Assembly: GCA_030077755.1 (NCBI GenBank)
Contig: JAQJZZ010000005.1
Location: 372,001-436,000, forward strand
Length of the DNA stretch: 64,000 bases
Direction of reading: 5' to 3'
Origin: Filosporella fistucella
Taxonomy: Eukaryota > Ascomycota > Leotiomycetes > Helotiales
Shown: positions 54,986-64,000 of the stretch, piece after piece
Layout: each line of letters opens with the position of its first letter
Position numbering within the stretch: position 1 is the first letter of the stretch
Made by a program: the position numbers and the translations under genes
Notes under the pieces: generated by a model
What the model was told of the DNA's origin: nothing
What the model saw: only the letters and a program-made list of their open reading frames with translations
Databases searched by the model: none

Positions 54986-55981
54986 CTATATCAAAAGTGA
55001 CAATCTCTCAACCTCCTTCTCAATCTTACCCATATCACGGGATTCCTCTTCCATCAACCCCACGATCAATATTCCCCTGATCCACCACTCTAACCTCTCC
55101 TTTCCGTCTTCAACACCGAAATACATCTCCTGATCCACCTCGAGACATTCCCGTCGAATCTGTCGTGCAAATCCACCCATTTTATAGCACCATCCATGAA
55201 ATCGACCTCCATCCCAGACACTCATTCCAGCCATCAACAGATTACACAACGTAAGCACAAGTCTTAACCAACCTTGTTCCCAAAACTTGGGTGAGGCTGT
55301 AGTGGCGCAGTTGAAGAAGTATAACCATGTAAAAAGAATATTGAGTGCGCTTTCGAGTCGAGAAAAGTTGAAGAGGTAGGCTCGACGAGGGTCTGCAAGG
55401 TATAATGCGAATTGGGAGCTGATTAAAGGTGTGTCTGAGTCTGAAGTGCGATCTGTGTCGATAATACGTCCGCTTTGGGACTGGTCACGCTCGCGGATTG
55501 CCAGGTTGTATTTGTGTGCGTAATAACTCTGCGGGTTACTCTTCAGAGGTGCCTCCTCAATTTTCCCGTCCTTTATATACTTGAGAATTCCTCCAACGTA
55601 TACGAATCTTCCCTTCTTTCTCTTTTCTGCACACCTTGCGTTCACCGAAACATCGACATTTTTCAATAGATCCTCCTCCAACGTCCACCGCAAGATTTCT
55701 TGCTGAATCAAAACGAATTTTTCTTCTTTCGAAGCCGCTGTACTGATAACTCTCAAGCCACCACTATAACCTATACGAATGGCTAGTATATAAGCTAGAA
55801 TGTAGAATATGTAAAGTATGACGATGCTCTTAGGGGTATGTAGCATTTCTCCATCATTGAATATCCAATCCCCAAACAGAAGCCCGAACCAAAATCCTAA
55901 TGGAAAGATTCGACAAATAGGCCAGAAAAGCCATGGTGGCAACTTCTGTGGGTAGGCAACATAGCGACTGTAAAAAAGCAT
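54986..55981 (-). CDS. Multi-pass membrane protein, 331 aa, unknown
   Basis: A single frame from the ATG at 55981. Hydrophobic segments occur at about 18-37 (PWLFWPICRIFPLGFWFGLL) and 52-70 (IVILYIFYILAYILAIRIG). Further ones lie in the second half (ALNILFTWLYFFN, WLRLVLTLCNLLMAGMSVW and WWIRGILIVGLM). A hydrophilic central region of about 140 residues lies between the pairs. No motif identifies it; aromatic-rich helices suggest a membrane protein specific to filamentous fungi. It converges with the MYND-like gene. No intron is needed. Confidence 0.7.
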   Translation of the reverse strand: MLFYSRYVAYPQKLPPWLFWPICRIFPLGFWFGLLFGDWIFNDGEMLHTPKSIVILYIFYILAYILAIRIGYSGGLRVISTAASKEEKFVLIQQEILRWTLEEDLLKNVDVSVNARCAEKRKKGRFVYVGGILKYIKDGKIEEAPLKSNPQSYYAHKYNLAIRERDQSQSGRIIDTDRTSDSDTPLISSQFALYLADPRRAYLFNFSRLESALNILFTWLYFFNCATTASPKFWEQGWLRLVLTLCNLLMAGMSVWDGGRFHGWCYKMGGFARQIRRECLEVDQEMYFGVEDGKERLEWWIRGILIVGLMEEESRDMGKIEKEVERLSLLI

Positions 55982-56329
55982 CTTGGTTGATTTTCTAGAA
56001 AATTGTCTAATACTATGCGACGGTTTGATGAGAAGAAGTATTGGGTGGAGGAAACCTTGAGGAATTTGGAGAATTATTTATCTGAGTGAAAATTTATTAG
56101 GGTACCTAAATATTAGGTAGTGTGTGACGGCACTTCAGTGATGTAACATCTAGACGCAATGGTGAGGTAGATACCCACAATTAGCGGCATCTAGTTTTGA
56201 GAATGTCCTGCAATAATACAATTGTACATTCATTGAGAATATCATTATCATCTTCCTATGTAATATGATGCTTTAATTCTTAGCCTGGAGTAGGCGCGGA
56301 AAGTACGAACCTGTCCCAGCACCCCACTA

Positions 56330-58092
56330 TCACCAAGATATTAACTTCCTTTTCTTGAACAATTCCGTTGAACTAGCTGACCTCCTCTGCTCGCATCTCA
56401 ACAGCGCCGTTCGATTATTTAAATCGCTCGTCCATTTCACCTCCGCTATTCTTGCCCAGCCAGGCACATGATCTCCCTCCAAATACTTTTCTTCAAGACT
56501 AATAGCCCACTGTAAAGTCTTCGCCGCAAACGCACTATCCCATATCCCCTCTCTCCTTGGCCAAGTTATCAATAATTGAGCCGCCTTTCTTCGAAGTTTT
56601 CTGTCGCGACAATACAGTCCTGCTCGCCATAGAGGAAGAACGAGTCTGCTGTCGAAACAGTAATTGGTAGAGCGAGATTTGGTCGCGTCTGGGAGATCAT
56701 TTAATAATTCTTCGCAAAGATCTATAATTTGTGCGTAGCTAGGAGTAAACTGATCGAATAAAAGTTGGTCGAGAGTGAGCGCCATTTTCACTGATATGTA
56801 CACGGACCTCATCGTAAGCTGCAAAGTTGTCGTCCTTCTTCTTTGGTCTCGGTCTCTGCCTCTGCTCAGGACGGCATCAAATGCCAAGAACCATTTTTCG
56901 AAGTCATTGACGATATTTTGTTGCTCGTCGACTATTTTCGGGGTGATTTGACCCGATTTCATTTGTGCAAATGCCTCCTGGGAAAACTTCACTCCTCGTC
57001 TGAGAATTCCCCTATGCGATGATTAGTAGAAATACAAGGAATTTAAAAGAGAATTCCTATGAATAAAATATGCTCCATGTTGACGTACTGATTGTAAAAT
57101 GCAGCCTCTTCCACAGATGTGAAAGACAGTGGCATGTTCTTAGCTGTTAATGGCTCCCGGCGAATGATGGCTCGCGCATCTCTTGACATCTCAGGTACGT
57201 CAGAAGCAAGGAAATCAACCTGGATTGCGAATCGGCAAAATAATTGCACTAGATCCTCCTTGATAAAATCTGGTGACAAGGGAGTAAATTTGGGTACTGA
57301 ATCAGGATTTTCGGACTCGGCTTTCCATTCCAATATCAGTCGAATGCCAGTCCGTACCTGCCTAACAGCAAGATCTAAATTGCCATTCCAGGCCTCAAAA
57401 CACAAAATTGTAATACAGGTGAGAAGTGCTGTTCTCAAGTCTACTTGTGAGCCGGAAGCTGAAGTCCTCATAAGGCTGATGGCTTTTGCATACTGCTGAA
57501 GAGCAAACTGGTGGTGCTCGTTTGGCCTTGTCCCATTGAAGGCATCTATAGACAGCTTCTTATAATTTCCAGCCGTTTCAGATGTTTTATCGAGAGCTCC
57601 GATGGCGATAACAGCGTGACGAATGGAAGGTACCGAATGGCATGTTTGCAACAGCATTGACCGAGTTGATTCTGAGTTCAAGCCGGGGAAAATCTCGTAA
57701 CCTGTCCTTGAACAGAACAAATCGAAATATCGATATTGTTCTGCATTCTCAAAAGGGGCTCTCGCGAATATTGTTTGATGGGAAGGTGATGAAGACGATT
57801 TCGGGAGTAATGCCCGACTTTGAACTGAGGCAAGGGAGGCTTCTTTCTTTTTTCGCTGGCCAGGTACTATATACCCGTCGCAGTCTACTCCCAATTTCAC
57901 GCACCGATGACATGACGGCTTTTCTTCTCCACACTTGACCCTTCGGGCCCTGTCAGAATGGTTAGCCACTTTTCGTCTTTTCCTGGGAAGAAGTGGGCAT
58001 GGCTGTGCATAAGGTCACACCTACTTGCATGTCAAACATCCCGTCTTTGCCTTTGCATTCGACTTCCGTTTCGCTTTCGGGCGCATATCCAT
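56330..58092 (-). CDS. Zn2Cys6 fungal transcription factor, 536 aa
   Basis: Three exons: 58092-58025, 57949-57089 and 57011-56330. Splicing joins TGCLTCK to ARRVKCGEEKPSCHRC. The binuclear cluster is complete: C19, C22, C29, C36, C39 and C46 (C-x2-C-x6-C-x6-C-x2-C-x6-C), with a basic KAKRKSNAKAK flank. The remaining ~480 residues are helical, with a C-x-E-AW type block (FEAWNGNLDLAVRQVRTGIRLI) typical of the short fungal regulators that follow a Cys6 cluster. It is a DNA-binding activator or repressor in the nucleus; targets are unknown. It shares strand with the hydrolase gene behind it, so co-regulation is possible but not shown. Confidence 0.92.
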
Positions 58093-58606
58093 TTTTCAAT
58101 TTGAGGAATAAAAAACGAGGAATGAGTTTGATTGATTTGGCGTCATCTTATCTGCGAGTAAGCTGAAGCTTACTGTTTTAGTAATTGGTCGATTTTTACG
58201 AAGGCCGTGCAAGGTTATGCTCGATTTCCTTGGCGGAGGAGATCCCGTCCAAAGCACAAATAATAAGCATTAATCTAGAATATTTAGGAATTAATCATAA
58301 ATGGAGCTGAATTCCTCCGCTTTACACGAGTATCCAGTCCTGCGAGTATCACTTCACATTAAATATGCAAAGTGAGGATGGCGGGGTAAACGCGGGGTAA
58401 ATCACGTACAGACATCCCTCTAGCAGATCTTATACTTTGAATATTGATCTCACAGCTATCTACTGGTTTCATTCATGTATTAACCTTCATACCTTAACGG
58501 ACTTAATTGCAATCTCCGTCTCAAGGGTGATGGAAAGGAAAGCCAGAATGACTATAACGACTAAAGCTTGGGATTAAGATTCTCGTTGGCCGGTACGAAT
58601 CTTTGT

Positions 58607-60092
58607 CTACAGTCCATTTGCACTCAAGTGCTCCGTGATCAACGCAAATGCTCCCGTAGCATTGGCAGCAAAGTTGAGTCCATGTCCAGAGCCGGGGTAG
58701 CTGATCGCCTTGAAAGCTTTTGCATTGCTGAAGATTTCCTGTGCCGGATGCTCAATCACTTCATCACATCTACATGAAATTTAGCTTAAGCTCTTTCAAG
58801 TGATTACTTAAGGGCAAAACCTACTGTCCAGTGCAGAAAATCAAGTCAAATTGTCCGGTAATCATCTGAATGAACGTCAGTGATGAAGTGATTGGAGATT
58901 AGGTTAGACGTACCATAGCGACGCCTGTAAACTTTGTGGCAGCTGTGTCAACAAACATTCCTGAAATAGCTTCGTTGACTGCAAATGGTTGACGGTGTCT
59001 ATGTGCCCAGTTGGCTATGGAAATATCATAGTCTGGTGCTTTGAAGAACCTGTTTTTTTATGAGCTTTCATCGAGGGAAAAGATCGAAATGACGTACACA
59101 TTGATGTTTGAGTAGACATCTGCTGCAGTCAAGTAGCCCTAGCGTCTTTGTTTAGCTCATATCAATTGTTCGCCGGAGTCGACATACATTGTCCAGTTCA
59201 TCCCACTTCTTGTTTTCGCCATTAGCGATCCGGGGGGCAAAAGCTTGGAGGAAGCCCGCTCCATTCGTGCCATTATAGTTAAATCCTAAATCGATAAGGA
59301 TGGATTCCAACTTGCGGGGGATCAACTTACCAGTCAAAATCAATCCATCAGCAGCACTTGGATGATTAGTCACAACAGCAGCTGAGATAGAACTGCCGAA
59401 ACTGTGGCCAACCAACACCAATTTCTTTGGTTTACCAAACGAAGCTGTATACTTCCCAGCTTTGATAGCAGCAATAATCTGCTCCGCAATAGCCACTTGA
59501 ATTGAGACCTGGTTGACATATCCAGAAATACTAATTGCTCGTTAGATATCTTCTTGATAACACCAACACGAATGGAAAACATGAAGCCTACTGAGTTGAT
59601 TTTCCTACACCAAGTCTATCGTAGAAGAAAGTCGAGTATCCTCTAGCTATAGCCCAATCCACAAAACTGTATTTCTCGGGTGAGACTTCAGGGTCCCAGT
59701 ACCTATTTCTTCTCATCAGCGAATTCTACTACAGAAATTCAACGGGAATCATACGTCCTATCAAAGTTCAATCCATGCGTTAGAACCATCAATATACCAT
59801 TAGCTCCAGTCTTTGGAGTACAAAATGTGGCAGATATTGTATAAGAAGCGGTAGTAGAAACGTTCGCATTATATGGATTAAAGCTTGTAGCTGCTTTCCT
59901 GCTCGCTACATTGCTTATGAAATCAACGACATCGTAGTTATTTTTGAATGGTGTTGCCCAGCCTAGGTTATATGATGTTGGTGTGACGGGGATGGTGTAC
60001 TCGGTACATATCTTTGCTGGGGAATGTGCGTAGGTTGCGAGTGAGAATGGGAGAATTGAGGAGAGAAGAAGGAGTTGAAAAATAACGCGCAT
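58607..60092 (-). CDS. Secreted alpha/beta hydrolase, 375 aa
   Basis: Eight exons: 60092-59755, 59702-59592, 59530-59331, 59285-59188, 59138-59098, 59049-58914, 58865-58825 and 58769-58607. All join in frame. Residues 1-19 are a signal peptide (MRVIFQLLLLSSILPFSLA). The hydrolase signature GHSFGS holds the nucleophile Ser193. Asp315 (GQFD) and His351 (GSGHG) are candidate triad partners in the expected order. HGLNFDRTYWDP and FFYDRLGVGKS match the oxyanion and beta-4 regions of fungal AB-hydrolase-1 esterase-like enzymes. The substrate is unknown; esters in plant material are plausible for a secreted enzyme beside a pectinase. It is intron-rich compared with its neighbours. Confidence 0.9.
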
Positions 60093-61207
60093 AGTGACTG
60101 TCTAGGCTGTTGGGTAGGAAGAATGAGCAGCAGGAAGAATGGTTGGGATCGAATGAACAACGGTTTTTGATTCTCAATAAAGATCCCAAGCACTTGCATC
60201 ACTCTTTATATTCCCCATCTCTCCGTCAGACGGTCCGTCGTCCGCTTGCCATGCATTTCTGAAATCCAAAGGGGTGCACGAACTAGTGTCCAATATCCAA
60301 GATTCGATTTCCTTTCATCAAGCAGAAGAAAACCTGAGCGAAGCAAAAAACAGTCTCAAATCAGCATCCATTAATAATCACGATATTTCTACTGTGATAC
60401 CGAGATCACCACACATGATTACAAAATACTGCTCGAATCGGAAGCGAGCTAACCTGCAGGGCCTCCAAAAGCAGGTCATGACATCTTGGCGATGGGATTA
60501 TTCCAGCAGATAACGGAGCGCCGAGGTTAGGAAATATGCTGGCATCTATGTGATCAGAAGGTACTAGCTGTGGCGTTTCCTGCAGGAACAAGATGGGTGT
60601 AGGCGGGATTCGGAGTTCTAGTATGAGTAAGTTCGAAGACCATTCCAAATACTATAACATGACAATTGAAAATCCCTAAGCGACATCAAGATTTGATTTA
60701 ATTTTCGGTATCCTCTTTTAAATTGAAATTTATCTAAATCTTGGTGGTGATGATGGCGATAGCAACCACCCTTAACATTCAGTCGAGGCAGGTCTCGCAA
60801 ATTGTCATCGCCAAGACTTTCCTCCTGCATGGTCGCTGACAAAGGACGGCTGATAGCCGTCTAAGGAGAGGAATGATCATTAATCTTGAAAACAATAGCC
60901 TAGCAGATAAATTTGTAGGAGAAATTATGTTTTCGGCGGTGAAGACATTGAAACAACTCCACAGCCATATTACAAAGCAAAGCAGGAGGTTGAGTGTCCG
61001 GTTCAGAGTTTTCCTCGTCATGCATACCTCGTGCTATAGTGACTTAGATTGATAGGAACTTAGATTGATAGGATATAATTTTTCAGAGTGGGAACAATTG
61101 TTTGATATGTACTAAAATTATTCTGCCTATTTACACTCTCCTCTTATGCTCTCCCGCCTAACACTACTAGAAGCTTTTACTAAACATCATCTTCATCCCA
61201 CAAAAGA
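60093..61207. other. Intergenic, 1.1 kb
   Basis: Promoter side of the hydrolase gene and 3' flank of the polygalacturonase gene. A minus frame at 60618-60842 contains HHHH and looks weakly protein-like, but no family or start context supports it. Confidence 0.45.
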
Positions 61208-62893
61208 TTACGATGGACATCCCGAAGAAGGATAGTTACAGCTGCTTGTCTTTCCACCTCCAGTAACAGAGACACCAGAGTAGGAGAAGTTGGAGCAACT
61301 ACCTGATCCACAGAGGATATAGTAGTTGTAAGCAGAAGAAGCAACAGTACCTGTAACACCGCTCAATATCACATTGGCGATGGTAACACCGTTTGTGGGG
61401 GTACCAGTTGGTCCACCGTTGAGATAATCTTGTTGAATGTCGATGCCGTATTTGGTGATGCCTGAGAGTTTGATGTTCTTGTACGTAACACCAGTTATCT
61501 TTGAAATGGTTAGCTTGGAAATTTCATGGGTAATTCGAGGAGAAACTTACGGAACCAGTTGTGCCTGAGTTAGTCTTGATTCTGCATCCGTTCTCACTGT
61601 TGGAGATTGAAGATTCGGAGAAGGTAACATCTTGAACGACATTGTTGCTCTTTCCTCCAACAGATCCAATGCTAAGACCATGACCTCCGATGCAAGTCAT
61701 GCCGGTGACGGTGACATTTACTCCACTGGTGACAGCCACACAATCATCCTGATTGTTGACATAAGAGTTGGAGAGAATAACGTCGTTGGAGGACGAGAAA
61801 TCGAACCCATCCGAGTTATGGGCAGCTGCAAGACTTCCGCTTGCTGCGTTTGGTGCCTGAAAAGTCAGCATGAATTACTTTTTCAGAATATGTTAGACTT
61901 ACATTTCCTGCCGTATTGTCTAAGTGGATGTTGTCCATTGTCAACCCGACGCAGCCTGTAACACTGAAGCAGTGGACTGGCCAGTTTTGGATGTTCAGGT
62001 CTTTAACATGACCATTAACGACATTCTTGATAACGAAAAAGTGGTCTGGCCTGATTTGACGTGGTCAGCAAGAATATTTGTGGTTCTAAAGATGCGATCT
62101 TACTTATCGGTACCACCATTGCTTCCAAGTCCATCCCAGTATGCTGGTCCATTGCCATCAATGATGTGTCCTGGAGCGCCTTGAATAGTGATATCAGTTC
62201 CCGTGACGACAATCGGGTCGAAATCACTGTTGACGGTTGTTCCGAAAGTCTATAAAAGTCAACTGCTTGCAATTGAACTTCTTGGCAGGAATGACTTACA
62301 GTCTTTCCTGAAAAGGTAACGGTGGTTCCTTGCTTTAACTTAGTCAAAAGGATAGTAGAGCTGACAGGAGCAGAAATATTGTCCAAGACGATATTGGTGC
62401 AAGACGCAACGGCTGAGGTTATTTGGGAATATGCAGTACATGTGCAAGTTGTGCCTGTTCCCGCTGCAACGCTGGTGGCCTTGGTTGAACTGGATGTGGT
62501 CACTTTGGCCGTTGAAGTTGTGACTTTGGCAGTGGAAGTTGAGGCTTTTGCGGTTGTGGTCACTGCCGTAGAGGCTTTCTATGGGAATGTTAGGAACCGG
62601 GATTTAGATATTACTGGGTGGGTGCTTACAGTTGTGGTTGCAAGCGTTGTGGCTCCACTGGCCGGAACAAGACAGCTGCATGCACTCGAAAGCTTAGATG
62701 GCTTGCTGGAGCAGTAAGTAGCAAAAGCTGGAAGACTGGTCGTAGCTGTATTCGAAGTCAAAGTGTATGTCTTGCAGAAACTAGCCGCAACCGCTGACGA
62801 CGCAGTCATGGCACTTGCACACGGGTCACCACCAGGGCTGACACAAGCAAGTACCAGAGGGGCAAAAGCACCCAGAAGGATGGAAGACCGCAT
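61208..62893 (-). CDS. Endopolygalacturonase (GH28) with Cys- and Ser/Thr-rich N-terminal part, 477 aa
   Basis: Six exons: 62893-62630, 62578-62300, 62249-62104, 62050-61903, 61856-61551 and 61498-61208. A signal peptide ([16 protein letters not shown]) leads to a Cys-rich segment (residues about 17-80, six or more Cys, CSCLVP). A Thr/Ala/Lys/Val linker of about 40 residues precedes the GH28 domain. The parallel beta-helix carries the catalytic set: NSD (Asp295), QDD (Asp316-Asp317), GHG (His338) and RIK (Arg371, Lys373). The enzyme hydrolyses alpha-1,4-galacturonan in pectin outside the cell. The usual NTD motif reads NSD here, a conservative change. Most PGs have only a short propeptide, so the N-terminal module is the distinctive part. 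Confidence 0.93.
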
Positions 62894-64000
62894 AATGCTT
62901 GATTGGAGTGAGTGAAGGGGCCAAGAGTGCTTGTTTGAAGAGCCAAGGCGGGATACTGCAAAAAGAGAAGAGGCCAAGGTATCACTTCATATATGGATAA
63001 TCGAGGACTGTAGAGCTCACTCAATGCGGCAGGATGCCAAGAAGTATACACAGGGTGTACGCGGAGAAACTTCAGAAGAAGCAGCTTTAATATGGAGAAA
63101 TGCCATTTCTGAGTAGTTTGTCCGCAGTTCCTATGTTGTAGACTTTTTGACAACGAATGGGATTAATTCCAGGAGAAAGTAAGTCACCAAACGAGGACCT
63201 AGAAGTGGACAAGAAGCAATTTTGAGTGTACCCGAGTATATCGAAATAAGTGTAATATGCAAGAAGGACAATCATGGGGTCTGGCATGGGCGTCTTGTAA
63301 GCATCATGGCTTGCTCTTCCTTGTTCAGGGGAAGTTGCGGGGGAAATAAACCCCGCAAGTGTGGCGCGGAAATAAATTCTCCACTTGAGAGTTTAATTTG
63401 ACCATCAATGAAGTGATCAATCTCTCCAATTTGAAGGTACTTGAAACGATGCATATTTGATTCCCTTGCAAGACGGTTCCTTTCCATAAGCTTATTTCGA
63501 GATAAATGTCTCAATTCGGAATATATGACCGTTGCAGCTCGGCATTCATGCTACAAACAAGAAAATCTTGTTTCAAATGCAGCTTTTCATTTGCAAGATA
63601 AGAAACTTTTCGGAATCTGGGCCGAAGTATAATACTTGATAGGAAGAAACATCGCATATTCCGTACAATTATGTAAATTTTGCGAGGTTCGTAGTCTCTC
63701 AAATGTTACCACGCTTCAAGATTTCCAACACCACCCATTGGAAGAAGGGATATTCGACATAGCGTGAGATGCACCATATGTAAACTCAGAGTATCATAAA
63801 CTTTTCCCGAGGAAGAATCGAATAGATCTGGCTCTGCGCCGACTATCCACGTGACAAGATAACACCTAGTCATCTCGATTCCATAAACTTCAATTCAAGC
63901 AATAGGTAAGAACGCAGGATGGGAAAAGAAGACGCCTATAGCATTTCCATAAACAAAATTTGAAAGTATTGTCATCCTACAGAATCGAACATCACGCCTT
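62894..64000. other. Intergenic to window end
   Basis: Promoter of the polygalacturonase gene followed by sequence without a supported ORF. Short ORFs at 62931-63702 overlap on both strands and lack domains. No RNA gene or repeat is visible. Confidence 0.45.

Noticed and set aside
60618..60842. Minus ORF with HHHH stretch
   Set aside because: Starts from TTG and lacks family support.
1..64000. CRISPR arrays, prokaryotic operons, riboswitches, phage or insertion sequences
   Set aside because: Intron-rich eukaryotic genes throughout; no direct repeat-spacer pattern or transposase frame seen.

Overview
The window looks like nuclear DNA of a filamentous ascomycete. Genes are split by short introns (about 45-130 bp) with GT...AG ends and CTAAC/CTGAC-like branch sites. 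The families are typical of plant-associated moulds: CFEM proteins, Zn2Cys6 regulators, 2EXR proteins, CBM18-copper radical oxidase, GH28 pectinase, rhodopsin-domain membrane proteins and TRI12-type MFS pumps. I infer Leotiomycetes, probably a Sclerotiniaceae-like fungus, from the gene content; no marker gene proves this. All gene models were spliced by hand from the sequence.

Layout. 1-12.9 kb: a truncated coiled-coil gene, a seven-exon Hsp70-like ATPase, an unknown 435-aa protein, an NmrA-like protein, a tiny three-exon CYSTM protein, an EthD protein, an SRPBCC protein with an in-frame stop, and a GPI-anchored wall protein. 13-30.2 kb: intact genes (unknown 294-aa protein, F-box-like protein, small secreted protein, single-TM protein, SDR, CFEM protein) lie among four broken loci (13.8, 16.3-17.0, 20.2-21.0 and 29.3-30.2 kb). 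30.6-42.4 kb: an intron-containing tRNA-Gly, then the conserved genes YAE1, CBM18x4-copper radical oxidase, annexin and a peroxisomal-type acyl-CoA dehydrogenase, all on the plus strand. 42.4-47.5 kb: a gene-poor stretch with protein-like blocks cut by stops. 47.5-54.8 kb: a rhodopsin-domain membrane protein, a TRI12-type MFS pump and a damaged MYND finger protein. 55-63 kb, all minus strand: a membrane protein, a Zn2Cys6 regulator, a secreted alpha/beta hydrolase and a secreted endopolygalacturonase.

How the genes relate. Several products act at the cell surface or outside the cell: the GPI mannoprotein, CFEM protein, small secreted protein, chitin-binding oxidase, hydrolase and polygalacturonase. 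This fits a fungus that modifies its own wall and attacks plant material. There is no polyketide, peptide or terpene synthase core gene, so I see no biosynthetic cluster, and no clearly new multi-gene system. The most useful signals are decaying genes next to intact relatives, two introns that need GC donors, small genes visible only after splicing, and unusual domain combinations.
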